A stretch of 64,000 nt of DNA from Primula veris (Eukaryota > Streptophyta > Magnoliopsida > Ericales > Primulaceae). Position 1 is the first letter of the stretch, and the number at the start of each line of letters is the position of its first letter. Below the pieces are notes generated by a model. It was not told where the DNA came from. It saw only the letters and a program-made list of their open reading frames with translations, and did not search any database. A program made the position numbers and the translations under genes. This document shows positions 12,522-25,300 of the stretch, in pieces. Location of the stretch: contig OY821748.1 in NCBI GenBank assembly GCA_963682055.1, forward strand, positions 3,787,001 to 3,851,000, in the 5' to 3' direction.

Positions 12522-13516
12522 CAAAATTATACGTAATTTTATAAAGTATAATTAATTGAAAACGAATGGAATAAAATTAAACATATAATATGAGTAATGA
12601 AACTATGAAAGATAACACGTTGTAAATGCAAACATATAATACTATCAAACAGCATCATTATTGTTGTTAGGGGCACACGTGAAAGGTAAAATTTAAATAG
12701 AGATATATTACAACTAGAATACTGTTCCTCCTAAGTTGTTCTCTTCTTCTACGGTGGATCGGTTGCATTAGAAAAAAATACCACAAAAATAATGATTACT
12801 TCAAATCCATTGAAATATCAAATTATAAATTTGTTTATAGTTATAGACCATGCCTAGTGGTGCAGCAACATGCTCAAGCAAAAAGGGAGATGCTCAACCT
12901 TTCTAAAGAAGAAAAAGAAGATTTAAGTGCAAATTAAGAAACCGATATAACTATTTTAAAAACTATGGTAGTCACATAGGGAACACAAGAACGTAGTTTA
13001 TTCTAGCGATTTAACTTTTAAATGTGAAGCATGCCTTTATTCGAGACAATTCAAGGTTTGGTCTCTTTTTGCTTAGCGGCTCCTTCATCCTCTACACGTG
13101 CGCAATAACAAATTACAACTTCGAAACCTTATTTAGATGCACGCGCTTACGCAAGTAATTGTAGATTTCCATTTAATTTCTCTAAATATAAGAATATAAG
13201 AGAAAAACTACTCTTTTTTAGTTATACATAATAGTTTCAGATTACTTACAAAACCAGCTATCTTTATACATATACTTTTTTGTTTGTTTGTTTTTCTCTT
13301 TCCTAGTTGGTAATTGTACTTAAATTTATTGAAAAATATTTATGGGTTAGATTTTTTATTCATTTATTATGGGGAATATTGTATCACATGTATAATTTGA
13401 GGCTTATTTTAAGGATCTTGTAGTAACAACATTTTTGGTTAAAAGTTGATATGATTTCTCATATTATGTATTAAAATTTGCAATACGGAGTCAATAGTGG
13501 TTGCTATGTTGACATT
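12522..13516. other. Intergenic, no gene recognised
   Basis: AT-rich; nothing assigned. Confidence 0.4.
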
Positions 13517-14285
13517 TAAGTTTGTAAATGAAACGAAACGAGTCGAACATGACCCTCTTTATGTTCATGAACTAAAATACTTGTTTATGTTCAGTTTATG
13601 TTCTTTTAAATACGAACGAACATTTTACGAGACGAACACGAGTTGTTCGTGAACGTCTCTTTTCATTAATTCAAAACATTTAATAATTAAAAAAAACAGT
13701 ATTTTTTCCCTTTTTTATATAATTTTTAATAATTTTATCATGTATTATTATATTGTTTATTATGATAAAGTTGTTTACAAATAAATAAAATGTTAGTTAA
13801 TTAATTTATTTGATATTATAACATAATATTTTCTTAGTTTTAAGTTATATATATTTTATTAATGTATAATTTTTTTTACATACGTATAATTAATTACTTT
13901 AACGAGTCGGAAATTTAACAATAAAATCGTGACTGTATTTATAGTATTATTATATAAATTACTTTAATAAGTTTGAAATAATACAAACTATTATTAATAT
14001 TATTGTAGTAAAATTAAGTTTATTAATTTGTAGTGATACTAGCTAGTTTTTGTTACATCATTAATAGATTTAATTTTTTTATTTAATCAAAATTTATATA
14101 TACCTACATGAACACGAGCTAATACGAAATGAACAGAGTCGTGTTCATATTCAGTTCAATTAATAGACGAACCCTATATTATTGTTGATTATCATGTTCG
14201 TTTATAAATGAACGAAAACGAACCGAAACTTAGCCAAACCGAATATGAACGATTTCACGAACGACTCATCTCATTTACAATCCTA
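13517..14285 (+). mobile_element. hAT-like non-autonomous element, family B copy 1
   Basis: Terminal inverted repeats TAAGTTTGTAAATGA (13517-13531) and TCATTTACAATCCTA (14271-14285). The flanking 8-mers TTGACATT and ATAACATT agree at 6 of 8 positions, as expected for a hAT 8-bp target duplication. Subterminal regions are rich in CGAAC / GTTCG motifs; the centre is AT-rich and non-coding. The ORF at 14208-14447 is a by-product of the right end. Related copies lie at 14885-15666 (inverted) and 29501-30675. Confidence 0.7.
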
Positions 14286-14884
14286 ATAACATTGTTAAAG
14301 CCTGCTACAAACGTATATAACTTGTTATGCATACATGTCTTTTTCTTCTCTCATTGTTATTCAATTAATTATCGTCCATCTTTAATAAAAAATAGTCAAA
14401 AATATGGAATCCTCATTGAGTTTCTTTACCAGACAACATGCACATAAACCCGTAGACTGTAGAAACACCAAATAGTTTGAACTCTGGTCAAAGAAAATTG
14501 AGAAGAAAGAAATGATATGTATTTTAGTCCAAGACGCTTCAGTATAAAAAAGAAAATTACTAAGATAACAAATAAATATATATATATGTATATAATGCTC
14601 ATAATGATCAGTGGGAGTGAGAGATACGTGTGTTTGTATATATATCGACATGTGTAACAATGTTCCACAGGAAACGTCAACTGTAATAGTTTGACAAAAA
14701 TGACCGGAATATTGAAAGAAAGATAATTAACAGATTAAGTGGTCTGTCACTCTCACTTGAAATCATTTTTCATAAAGCATCAATATTTAAAAAAAAGAAA
14801 AGAATAAATCTTCCTTATTTTATCAAGCAGCTTGACATACACAGCTACACATTTTCAACAGTACTCACATTACTTACAATTAAT
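14286..14884. other. Spacer between inverted family B copies
   Basis: About 600 bp of AT-rich DNA with overlapping minus-strand ORFs (14382-14680) lacking any known domain. Confidence 0.4.
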
Positions 14885-15666
14885 TAGGCTGCAAATAAGA
14901 CGAGTCTTTTGTGAAATCGTTCGTGTTCGATTTTGTTAATTTTTGTTTCATGTTTGTTTATTTATAAACGAACATAATAATGAACAAGAATATAACGTTC
15001 GTCTATTAATTGAGCTGAACCTGAAAAAGACTCTGTTCGTTTCGTCTAATCTCGTGTTCGTCTAACAATATATAAAGTTTTGATAAAATAGAAAAACTAA
15101 ATCTATTAATGATTTAACAAAAACTAGTCAGTATCACTACAAATTAATAAATTGTTTATACATTAATATTAATGGTATTTTTGTATTATTTTAAACTTAT
15201 TAAATTTATTTATGTCATCATATTATAAGTACAGTCACCGATTTAATTGTTAAGTGCTTGACTCATTAAAGTAATTAATTATAATATGTAAAAATAAATT
15301 TATACATTGATAGAATATATAAACTTAAAACTAAGAAAAATTATATTATAATGTCAAATAAATTAAATAATTAACGCTTTATTTATTTGTAAACATCTTT
15401 ATCATAGTAAACAATATAATAATAAATAATAAAATTATAATATATTTTTAAAAAAAGATAAAAAAACTATTTTTTCTAATTATTAAATTTTTTTGAATTA
15501 ATGAAAAGAGACGTTCATGAATAACTCGTGTTCGGCTCGTCAAACATTCGGTTCATGTTCGTCAAACACTCGTTCGTATTTAAATGAACATGAAATTGAA
15601 CATAAACAAACATTGAAGTTCATCAATAGAGTCATATCCAGCTCGTTTCGCTTCATTTAACCCCAA
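14885..15666 (-). mobile_element. hAT-like non-autonomous element, family B copy 2 (inverted)
   Basis: Begins TAGGCTGCAAATAA and ends TCATTTAACCCCAA. Its minus strand aligns by eye along its length with copy 1, including the AATTAATAGACGAAC and ATGTTCGTTTATAAAT blocks. No clear 8-bp target duplication; the right terminus is degenerate. Confidence 0.65.
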
Positions 15667-18510
15667 CTTAATTACACTACATATATGATATATAACTAAT
15701 GATTTGCCCTTAATTTTGTTTCAGATTTTTTTCAATTGTATCAGAGTTTAATGATAAAATTAACTTTATTTTAATGAAAATCCCGCTTGTAATTAAGAAA
15801 GTATTTTCTCGTAAAAACGATATTGTATAAAGAAAAAGATCCATCAGAAGTTCTACGTACTTAGTTTTGCTCATGAAATAATGTACTATATTGTTTCCCG
15901 GGGGAATTTTAGAATTACCACTGCTTAGCTTTGATAATGAAATATTTGATTTGGATTTACATGATGACAGTGATTTAAAGAAAAAAAATCGCCAGTAAAT
16001 AAAATTATTTTTTTCCAGTTTAGTTCACATGATTTGCCATCATATTTAAATCTTAGAAGTAAAAAACTTTCCGGGCAACTGTTCAACAATAATCGCTTTG
16101 GCTAGCTTGTGCGCACTGTCATGATCAACGATCGATGGCTAACACAATTGATAGTCGTCTCTACAAAATTACTGTATGAAATAGTCACAAACTAGAACGT
16201 ACAACGTGCCCAAGTTTTTTTGCCAAATGTCGAGTACTATGATAGTGATTCAAACAACCAGGCCAGGACTGAAAATAAGTGAACAATGCGAAATGTGCAG
16301 ATTATTCAGCTTTTCCCATCTATTTTCTACGTTGTCGACATTGCTATACGTTTTAACATGTGACTCCAAATCTTTTATCTCATTTCTCTATCCCTTTCCG
16401 TGCCTCCTTGGTTATTTTATCAAAAAAAAAAAATTCTAAAAAACTTGAAAAAAATTGTACAATTACTATAATACATGTATCAACACATTCCAATAATTAT
16501 TTTTAAAATAAAATTAACACAAAATTTATTTTGGAATAAATGTATAAATTAGTGTAAATTAAACGTTGAATATTAAAAAAATTGTCTAAAACAATATTAT
16601 GTTCAAATGTTTTAAAATTTGAATACAGTATAATATAAAAGTCTATAAATTTGCGGTATAAATTATGAAAATTTAAAATTTGAATGAAAATAAATAAAGA
16701 GACATGAAAGAATAGAAAAATAGGACGGAAGTTTTGGATTTCTAACAACTGCAAAGTTGGTGACTAGTCAGTGACAAAGTTATCAACTCAACATTATACA
16801 ATGCCAAATTGTGTTTTTTAAGGTGGACATTGGTGGTGGAGTTCTAGACCAAGAAGAAAGAATTTTGCTTAGTGGGACATTTGTCACTAAGAGAAAAGGA
16901 CTAAATTTTAAATAAAAGACTTGGTTCACAGTATCATACCATTTATTAATACAAGAAAATGTTAAAACTGTCAAATTTAACATTTTTTTATAAAAAAATA
17001 CTGTAACATTTTTTTCTTAATTAACATATTATCTACTTTCATAAAAAATAAAAAAATAAAAGCTAATTACACTATTTCTCCCTGTTTAACCATACAATTT
17101 TTTTTTATATGCTATATCTTTTTTCCTCTAAATATTTGTATCATTATCACAATTTATATCATTTTTTTCTTATATTCTATATATATATTTTCTCTAAATA
17201 TTTGTATAATCACAATTTATAACGTTTCAAACGAAAGAAGTGAGTATGGTTTATTAGTTATTTAAGTATCTGTTTTGTTAAATAGATGTAGACCACATTA
17301 AGTTGCTCAAAACTTAAACAAATGAATATGTTGCGGAAACTTACCATGGCTTTACAAAATATGCCAATTATAGTAAAAAAAAAGTAACTATTAATTATTT
17401 CGCAAAAGAACCTGAAGCTTTAAAGGAAATATATAACTACTTTAAAACACATTTAGATTTCAAAAGATCCTGAATGGTACTTTCAGATTTAGAGTTTTGG
17501 AAAAAATTGGAATAGATCAAAGGGGGTTCATATTTTTTTGTTGTAATATTGTTATGATTATTAAATGATAATACACAAATAAAAAAAAATAATGTAGAGT
17601 TATTATAAGGAAATTAATAGGGAATGTGAAATTTTGTGTAAATGTAAACGGTTTATTAAAATATATAAAATGCATTAAATTTTAAAAAATAGTTAACGAC
17701 ACTGATGCGGTTGATTTAGAAGCGTGATCCCCTTAGTAAGATCCCATTTCTTTTTCTAGTGGTATTATTGTTTTGAATGTATTAGATGCCACCACAACCA
17801 ACCGCAAAGTACTTGCTAGTAGGCTTCAGTGGAGTTGCCTGAGCATTTTGATTTTTGAGGAAACACTTTCGACTTAATTACATTGTTAAGAACCTAAAGT
17901 TTTATCACGCACAAGTCAATAATTAACTATAAGCTTGTTATACATTCTATGTCTTATTTCTTGTAACTAATTCACCTGTTTTGCAATCGAATCCATTCTA
18001 TAATTTAATATAAAATGTTTGATGAGCGGACATTTTACTAATTAAAAAGTCATTTTGAGCACTTGCATCAGTATATGCATATACCAATTTTTATTTTTAT
18101 TTTTATTTTTATGAACAATTTACCAAAAATGATGCTTGATTCAATTACTCAATGCTCTCCCTATATATATTGATATTCACTTACAAGTCAAAACCCTCCT
18201 TATATATAAGGAAATCAAGTTACTCGGCTTAACAATAAATTATTGTAATATATTCAGAGAAAAGTGTTAGATAGAGTTAAAATTAAATGTAAAGAGTGAA
18301 AAAGTTAATAGAATAGAATAAAGTATATAGTTAATTATGATAGATATGTTAAAATATAAAAAAAAAATGAGATAAAGTTAAATTATCGTCCTATAAAAGT
18401 GGGTTAGTTTAATAAAAAATATAGGGCTATTGATGTGGTTGGTGTACAAGAATTACTATTAGTACCCCTAGTATTCCCGTGATAAGCCTAGTGATCCTTT
18501 ATGTAGGAGT
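15667..18510. other. Intergenic, no gene recognised
   Basis: AT-rich. A diverged direct duplication of about 75 bp lies at 17105-17225 (shared CTCTAAATATTTGTAT and CACAATTTATA). ORFs at 16206-16439, 16503-16754 and 16783-16983 have no domain support. Confidence 0.4.
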
Positions 18511-18690
18511 ATTGTTATAATCGGCTAAAAACTTTTTTAAAAAAATATTATCAGCTGATGTGACGGACTAGCTGAACCAATTATTGATTAAATAAAAATA
18601 TGATTTCAATATCGAAATAAAAATGATTGGTATAATTAACCCGTCACATCAACGGGAAAGATTTTTAAATTAATTTTTTGAATGACTATT
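18511..18690 (+). mobile_element. Small foldback MITE, family A copy 2
   Basis: Reverse-complement relative of the element at 10137-10296, sharing the GTGACGGACTAG / GTGGCGGATTAG arm, GAACCAATTA and the TGATTGGT block before CCCGTCACAT. Edges approximate. Confidence 0.6.
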
Positions 18691-21010
18691 ATTTTTTTTT
18701 AGTTTTTTTTAGAGGTAGGGTACCTAATAATTCTCTTTCTAGAGTGTCCCTAGAAAACTATAGGAATTTAGTTATGATACCCTTCACCACCACCAATATG
18801 TACAAGTAATAATTTGATAATAGAATGACATTTGGCTCCTTTAATTGTAAATCTTGTATTCGATAGAATTTTATACTCCCGTGCCAAGTTTGCACGAGTA
18901 CCAACATCGTATCTGGTACAATACGCAAACGCCGCTATAATTTTTTATAGAAAAGATTGGATGCGGTACGTTGCGAGTATATGTCAATTATTTTGACATA
19001 ATATTTTAAATACACAAGTTAAGATTTACAAAAATAAATAAATAGCCATTGTATATATAGAGGGGGAAAAAATCAATTTCAAGCACATTATAAGTCGTAA
19101 TAAGATGGAATATTAGTCTTAAACCATTAGTAAGGATACAATATGACATGAGTATTTATAGTTATATGATCTTCTCTAACCTATGTTTTTGTTAATTATA
19201 AATTTTTAAGTATATTTTTGTTAATTTAGTTTCAAAAGTAGTATGTTTTGTTAATTTATCCATAAAATAATAATGATGTTATTTTTTTTACTCTTCGTTG
19301 ATGCTCACCAATGCTACCAAATTTCCCAAATTGAGCCTTTTGATAATAATTAATCGGAAAGTTTGTATGAAACAATAACTTTCCCTTATTGCAACATATA
19401 TCTAAATGATTAAAGCAAAACGGACATCAGGTTAAAGACGTGGAGCCATCCTAAAGTTGTCGGAGCCAAATTACTTCATCTTCTCGATCAAAATCACCGA
19501 ACACCTTACAAAGAGAAAAAACCCATCTACAGAGTAGTAATTAGTATATCTTTTGAAAGTTGAAATTTACAACAAATAAAGGGCCACCTAGCTAGCTACA
19601 AAGTGTAAAGCTAAAGTCTAAAAGGTTAAATGATCTAAAATCTAAATCAAATCTAGCTAGTTACCCCATCATCATTCTCATGAAGTAATAGCCAGTTCTA
19701 TAAATTACGAAGGGCTTGAGAAGCCACAAAATATTTATTTGTGGTATGGAAGCTAACAAATGGTTGGAAATACAATGTGCAAAACCAAAAAACAATCACA
19801 TGAACAAGGGGAAAAATGAACACTACTAGATTCTCGTGTTTTCCTATAGGTTACGATGGACAAAAATGGTTATTGTGGCATCTCAAAGTATTTAAACCGT
19901 CCTCCACAACGAATTAGGGATGCAAAACTGACTTTTTACATCACTTGCACATACAAAAAAACCTTAAAATGTTTTTTTTCCGGATCCGACCTGATTGTAA
20001 ACGGTCACATAAAACACATACAAAAACTGTAACTGTTACACTAGGTACATATAACTGGTTAAATCAAAAACTTACTCAAGTCTGGTCAATTTTCAACACT
20101 ACATAGCAGGTCCCATTTTGTACCGCCAATAGATTAGACGGTATAATGTCCAGTCAAATTTATCATTATTAGATTAGAAAATGAAGTATTACATGTTACA
20201 TTTTCAATAACTAATTAAATTTTTTTATTTTTATTATATATTAGACAAATTAGGATTTGATAAATTAAAAACAAATTTTACAACATAATAAAAACTCAAA
20301 TAAAAATATATAACTCTAATGAATACTATCCTAAATTTGAATATTAGTCAATATTTTATAAAAAATAACAATTCAATACTTATCGAAAATAGAACTGTGT
20401 GCCGTCCAATCGATGACTAGACAAAAAAAGTTTCCTACCTAACCAATTACACCTGTTTATCTTATATATAGACGGAAACAGTTACTTAATCCAAAAAAAT
20501 TTCAACAATATTTACGGACAATATCATAATTGGCATAAATTTTTACTGATGTTATCGATGTAACAGTACTAGTCACTAAATTAAAAGGATATATATATAT
20601 ATATATCTATATTGAATAGTGACATTATTTTTGTAAAATGACATTTAATGGCAAATTGACAAAGAATTTGCCAATACAGCAAAAGGAGAGGTTAGGATCC
20701 GTCCACCATCACAAATCATTAATGCCCCGAAATTTAACTTATTTTGGGAAACAATTGACTATTTTTGTCTTCTTTTTTCATTTAGGTTTTAAATGGGGTT
20801 TTGTAGTATAGAATTGGTTTGGGTGATTAGATTTGTAGAGTATGTAGAGCTTTAGGTTCCAGACTTTCAGTTATGTTGTTTTTTTTGCTACGACCTTATG
20901 CTCTGAGTTTACTCTATAAGAGTTTTCATTGCTCAATATGGTAGCGGCAAAGTTAAGAAGATGACATTGGGTTAGTGGCTCATGTTGGCTCTGTCATACC
21001 ATCTCCACCA
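18691..21010. other. Intergenic, no gene recognised
   Basis: AT-rich with no supported gene. The stretch at 20288-20345 (AAAAACTCAAATAAAAATAT and CCTAAATTTGAATATTA) resembles the tandem units at 51058-51258, so a dispersed repeat family is likely. (AT)n at about 20590-20607. Confidence 0.4.
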
Positions 21011-21390
21011 TAGAACATTAGAATGGTGTAACTTTTTATATTTTAGTAGTGTAAATTCTGCATCAAGCTACACTAAACATCACATTAAAATGTATTATTT
21101 TAATATTGAATACTTTTTAACAAACATTAACATTTCAATAATAATATTAATTTAGTAAAATTTCCTTTTCAATATTTTGAAATACCTTTTTAATAAAATA
21201 TTCAATAAGCTAGATTAGTCATTTTTTTAGAAAAAAATGATTTTGTTATTTTAAAACATAAATATGTGTAAATAGTGTCTAGTGTAGATAAAAATAGTAC
21301 ATTATGAAATCAAAACAAAATTATATTATATGTGAATAGTGTTTAGTGTGGATGAATAAAGTTCATTTTTGCACTAAAATGATGTTCAAA
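21011..21390. mobile_element. MITE-like element with inverted ACACTAAACA arms
   Basis: The left arm (TAGAACATTAGAATGGTGTAA, then ACACTAAACATCAC) and the inverted right arm (GAACATCATTTTAGTGCAA, then ACACTAAACACTATTCAC) are related along about 75 bp each, around an AT-rich centre. A second GTGTCTAGTGTAGA motif near 21290 adds a diverged internal copy. Confidence 0.5.
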
Positions 21391-21860
21391 TTACACTATA
21401 AAACAATCATATTTGGCTAACTAAACGTTACTTTTAGACAAATATAACTAACATGACATAAAAAAATCTCAACTATTAAGCTAGCTATTCACTATCTAAA
21501 TTTTATATGGCATGAAATGCTATCTATTTCCAACTAGCAAAGCCACTAGGTAAAAAGCTTTTTCACTCATGTGGATCAATCTTACCGTGTTTTATTTGGA
21601 ATCAATAACAATTAAAATATGTGAACAAAATCTTAAATGTAATATTTAAATAAAAATAAAGAGTGCAGATAGATTGCATGAAAATTTTTGTATTGTAAAA
21701 ATGGGTAGTTAAAACTAATAAAGTGTGATTTTTGTATTAATTTTAGATATGATTATAAATATGGTGATGTGGTTGTTCTAATTTTAGATATGATTAGTGC
21801 TATCTTGGACAAGTACGGTATATTTTAAAAGCCACACTAAATTTGCTGGAATGATGGGAT
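21391..21860. other. Intergenic, no gene recognised
   Basis: AT-rich; TTTTAGATATGATTA occurs twice at about 21742 and 21782. Nothing else assigned. Confidence 0.35.
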
Positions 21861-22209
21861 CAGTGACAGAACCAAGATTGTAAAATGTGGTTGATTTTCT
21901 ATAAAAATAAGTTTATGCGCTATATGAAATTATTTTAGGAAATGGTGGCTGAAAAAGTAAAATTTAAATATTTTGATTAAAATACATAGAAAAAATTACT
22001 TCTTAGTTCATCAATTTTTTTCAAAATGAGAGGAATGTAACCCGCAACTGTCCATATCTAGTTTCTTCATTGGTGATATAGCGCTCGCCTTAGAGATTGT
22101 CTCATAATATATATTTTAGATATAATTTTCTTAGAAATATTGATCAGCTAGCTCATGTATTTTTGTTGGAAATTTCCTCACCCATTGTGAAATCATAACT
22201 CTGCCACTG
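21861..22209. mobile_element. Putative MITE with CAGTG(A/G)CAGA termini
   Basis: Starts CAGTGACAGAACC and ends TCTGCCACTG; the two 10-bp ends are inverted repeats with one mismatch. The left end resembles the CAGTGGCGGA(G/A)CC start common in plants. No target duplication seen; non-coding. Confidence 0.5.
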
Positions 22210-23370
22210 GCTCAGGTAATCAGGCCAGTTGGCTTTCTCATAATTAAGTTCGAGCTAGAGGTTTCTCCTAGAAAAATATATAAAAAAAACCCTAAGAATT
22301 TAAACTTGGAAGAAAAAAAGACGGCTTTTGCTTTAGATTGGCTCAGTAGAAACCGCTTTTAGTTTCTACTAATTAATCAAATTAAGCATTCACTCGATAT
22401 TTTTCTTGCATACAGTATATATCGTTTTCCAAAAAAAAAAATGAAGGAAAGTGTTAAAGGTATATATATACCCATCTTTTCAAAGGGTTCGGATTCTCTC
22501 CCATAAAAGTTCACAAATTAGAACAAGGAAATCATAACAATTAATTGGTCCTCAATGATACAAAAGAACAAGACCTAAAGTGGAATAACGTTTGTATTTA
22601 TTTATTTTGGCAAAGTTCAAATTTAAAGTTACCAAAACGTACAAAAGATGTTCACAATTACAAAAAAGGGATTGGCATCACGTGTCATCTCGCTTTCCAC
22701 AAAGCTAAATAATTAAAAAAGCTAATAATCGCAAACCAAACATAACGAATAATCAAAGAGAAACTCCTTAAATCTTTCCCTAGAAGAGAGAGAACTATTA
22801 AGAATCCAGGCCAAACTATTAAGTACTACAGTATAACGTTTGTATTTAATAGTTTTATGCCCATAGGCGTATATTACCTATATGCAAAGGGAGAAAGCGA
22901 CGGTGTGTATGTGCCAATTTTTATAGTGAACTAAATAAAAAAGGAACGACACTCTTTTGTAACAATGCAACATACAGACACCATTATGGAAAAAGTATTG
23001 ACTATTGAAAGTTGAGTAGCCTTATTTATGTATGATTTTATTTATGGTTATGGCACGTGATTATAATGCCATGGAAGAGCTTTCTTTAGTTTTTTTTATA
23101 TGCTTAGTTTAATATGGTTCACTTTGAAATTGGTGTTTACTTACTTTAAAAAGGAGCTCTAATGGAAGAGGGGAGTGTGACTGTTTTTTTAACTATTTTC
23201 TTACTTTGGATCTTTCATTTAAAATTAAACGACTCACATAGAAAACAGTTAGGATGACTGTTTTAAAAAATCAGTCAGAATCCCCAATTCTGGTTTGAAT
23301 ATAGCTAGCTACACCTTTCAAAATGTTTAATTATGGGAGAGTTTAAAAATTAATAAATGTAATAATAGTG
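22210..23370. other. Intergenic, no gene recognised
   Basis: AT-rich, with no supported ORF, up to the target site of the gypsy element. Confidence 0.4.
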
Positions 23371-23375
23371 GTAGA

Positions 23376-24056
23376 TGGCGAGTGAATGTCAGCATCCCCT
23401 CGTCCGGGGCAATAACGCCCCCAAAGCGGGCCGTCCGGGCCTCATCAACCCTGAATGATGCGACGCCCCGGATTGGGAGGCCGAGCCGTGCTGAGGCCGG
23501 CCCAAAGAAGCGTGTCGAGTACGCTTCCCCAATTAATGCTGCTGCTCCCTTGGGGGACCCTCCTGACGTTTCACCGACGTGGCCCAATCACAGGACACCT
23601 CCTGTGGGCCCCGGGAAAGGACAGTACTCTTGTCAGAGTCATAAATAACCTAACGCCGTTGGATCAGCATCTCCCAGTACAGTGATCCAAGGGTTAATAC
23701 ACCTCTGAACCTCACTATAAATACCCCCCCTAATCCTACTTAGGAGGGGGAGAGAAAAAGGGTGAGTAGAGAGATAAAACTGAAACAGCCCGTACCAAAG
23801 CAACATAATCCCCGGCATCAGACATCACCTCCTGTACCTGGTCCGACCCCCCCTCCCTCCACTTTGTACTTTCAGTCTTCCGAATACTGACTTGACCGTT
23901 GGAGAGGGAAAACCCGGCAACAACCCCGGGCCCCTGTTTGTTCCTTGTGCAGGCACGAATACCACCTGACCGCCGGAGCATACCTGACCGCCTCGGAAGA
24001 TCGGAGCCAACGCGAAGTTGATTAAGTCGAGCTTGGGAAGAAAATCAGGCTCGCCA
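23376..24056 (+). repeat. 5' LTR of the gypsy element
   Basis: Begins TGGCGAGTGAATGTCAGC and ends CAGGCTCGCCA. A TATA box (TATAAATA, 23716-23723) marks the promoter; transcription would start shortly after, with R-U5 following. The start at 23376 is chosen because it gives a perfect GTAGA duplication. Starting at the alternative TG at 23387 gives unmatched flanks (GTGAA versus GTAGA). ORFs on either strand inside the LTR are by-products of its GC content. Confidence 0.85.
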
Positions 24057-24058
24057 AT

Positions 24059-24076
24059 TGGCGCCGTCTGTGGGAA
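24059..24076 (+). other. Primer binding site
   Basis: TGGCGCCGTCTGTGGGAA, two bases after the 5' LTR. The TGGCGCC start is the complement of a tRNA 3' end terminating GGCGCCA and is typical of plant Ty3/gypsy elements. The specific tRNA was not identified. Confidence 0.75.
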
Positions 24077-24117
24077 ATTGAACGCGTTAGCTTCGACTTC
24101 CCGTCCTTAAAGGAAAC

Positions 24118-24822
24118 ATGTCTGGTAATAACCGATTTGACACCCCATCGTCTCGACCCCCCCCCCCCCCCCCCCCCCCCCCCCACGTTCTTGGGATGCC
24201 GAGAACGCTTTCTTTTGATGAGACCCCTAGGACCGCATCTACCAGGGAGCCCGTTCCCTTGACCGCAACAGCTCCCGCACCCCGATCGCGGACCGAGCTA
24301 ACAGAGATGATGATCGATATCCACCAAAAAGAGCTCGTCGCTCTTGCGGCCCAGAAAGCCTTGATAGCCTCGCTGATGGAGCCGGAACTCGAGCCCGCTC
24401 AAGGCGCGAGCCAAGACAAATCGGTTCCAGTCCCCGTTAAAAGCGTGATGTCCAGGTTGGGACCCCTCCGACGACCCCCCCTAGAGACTCCCAGGGAGCC
24501 GGCTAGGGGTGTGGAGTCGGAGCATTCCCAAGAAGGAAATTCTCGCCGCGATAACGAGCGGAGTATACATTCTCGGCTCCGTTGGCAGGATGGTAGTCGG
24601 GACTCACGGCCGGAATCTAGTCACGCCCGAACCGATAAGCCACCTCGGACACGGAGACGTGGCCGACGCGGACGGCACGATGCAGCTGGTGAGGCAGCGT
24701 TGAAAATCGTGGCCTCGACCCGCAGTACCCCGTTCTCGGACGAAATTGAATACAGTACCCCCCCCCCCCCCCCCCCGGAACTTTATCGCCCCTATCCTCC
24801 AAACCTTCAACGCGGACTCTGA
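24118..24822 (+). pseudogene. gag N-terminal part, frameshifted
   Basis: The ATG at 24118 opens a 234-codon frame that is the N-terminal part of a gypsy gag polyprotein. It has a Pro-run encoded by 28 consecutive C (24157-24184), a helix with LTEMMIDIHQKELVAL, an Arg-rich basic stretch, then the TPFSDEIE motif found just before the capsid-like domain in plant Tat-like gag proteins. At a second run of 19 C (24758-24776) the reading frame is lost; the gag domain continues in another frame at 24746-25294. The break coincides with a homopolymer, so it may be a sequencing or assembly length error as well as a true mutation. The gag would normally form the virus-like particle that packages retrotransposon RNA. 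Confidence 0.8.
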
Positions 24823-25294
24823 TCCAGAGGCTCATCTCCGACACTACCGATACCAGATGAACCATTGGTCACACCTTGACCAATTAATGTGCAGGTGCTT
24901 TCCCGCCAGCCTGGGAAGGCTCGCTAGTAAGTGGTTCCAGTCCCTGCCCGTCAATTCTATCCACTGTTGGGACGACCTAGCTTATGACTTTGCACACCGG
25001 TTCATAAACTTGAAAGAGAGAGCTGCCCAGCCGGAGCAACTCTATCAAGTGAGGGTCCAATCTAAAGAGACCTTCGAGAATTATGATAGTCGGTTTTGGT
25101 TGAAACATGCCGAATACGCGGACTGTCCCGACTCAACCGCCATAGCTGCCTTCAGGCAGAACATGGTTGTAGGAAGTAGGATCCGAAACGAGATGATTGC
25201 GACCCCGCCTAGCACTGTCTCCCGACTCAGATCGCTGATAAAACAGCACATTGACATCGAGAAAGACATGAGATCTGCTGGAGAAAGACATTGA
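24746..25294 (+). pseudogene. gag capsid-like domain (retrotrans_gag), truncated
   Basis: From about 24777 this frame encodes a typical retrotransposon gag core: DPEAHLRHYRYQM, then LMCRCFPASLGRLASKWFQ, LP..SI..W.DLAYDF..RF and a C-terminal helix ending in SLIKQHIDIEKD. This corresponds to the retrotrans_gag family, including the conserved A..W(F)..LP..SI pattern. The apparent start at 24746 is not a real start; it is the downstream half of the gag at 24118. The frame stops at 25294, six bases before the deletion junction with the 3' LTR, so zinc knuckle and pol are missing. A short direct repeat (CATTGACATCG) lies at both sides of the last 40 bp. Confidence 0.8.
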
Positions 25295-25300
25295 CATCGG

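Noticed and set aside
23382..23387. LTR start at TGTCAGC (23387)
   Set aside because: Both LTRs share sequence from 23384 onward, but flanks GTGAA and GTAGA do not match; the start at 23376 gives a perfect target duplication.
23327..23587. Minus-strand ORF over the 5' LTR, repeated at 25133-25504 over the 3' LTR
   Set aside because: Lies within the GC-rich LTR, antisense to it, with no domain; the same frame recurs only because the LTR is duplicated.
23736..24010. Minus-strand ORFs in R-U5 of the LTR (also at 25652-25926)
   Set aside because: By-products of LTR composition, present twice for the same reason, no protein family recognised.
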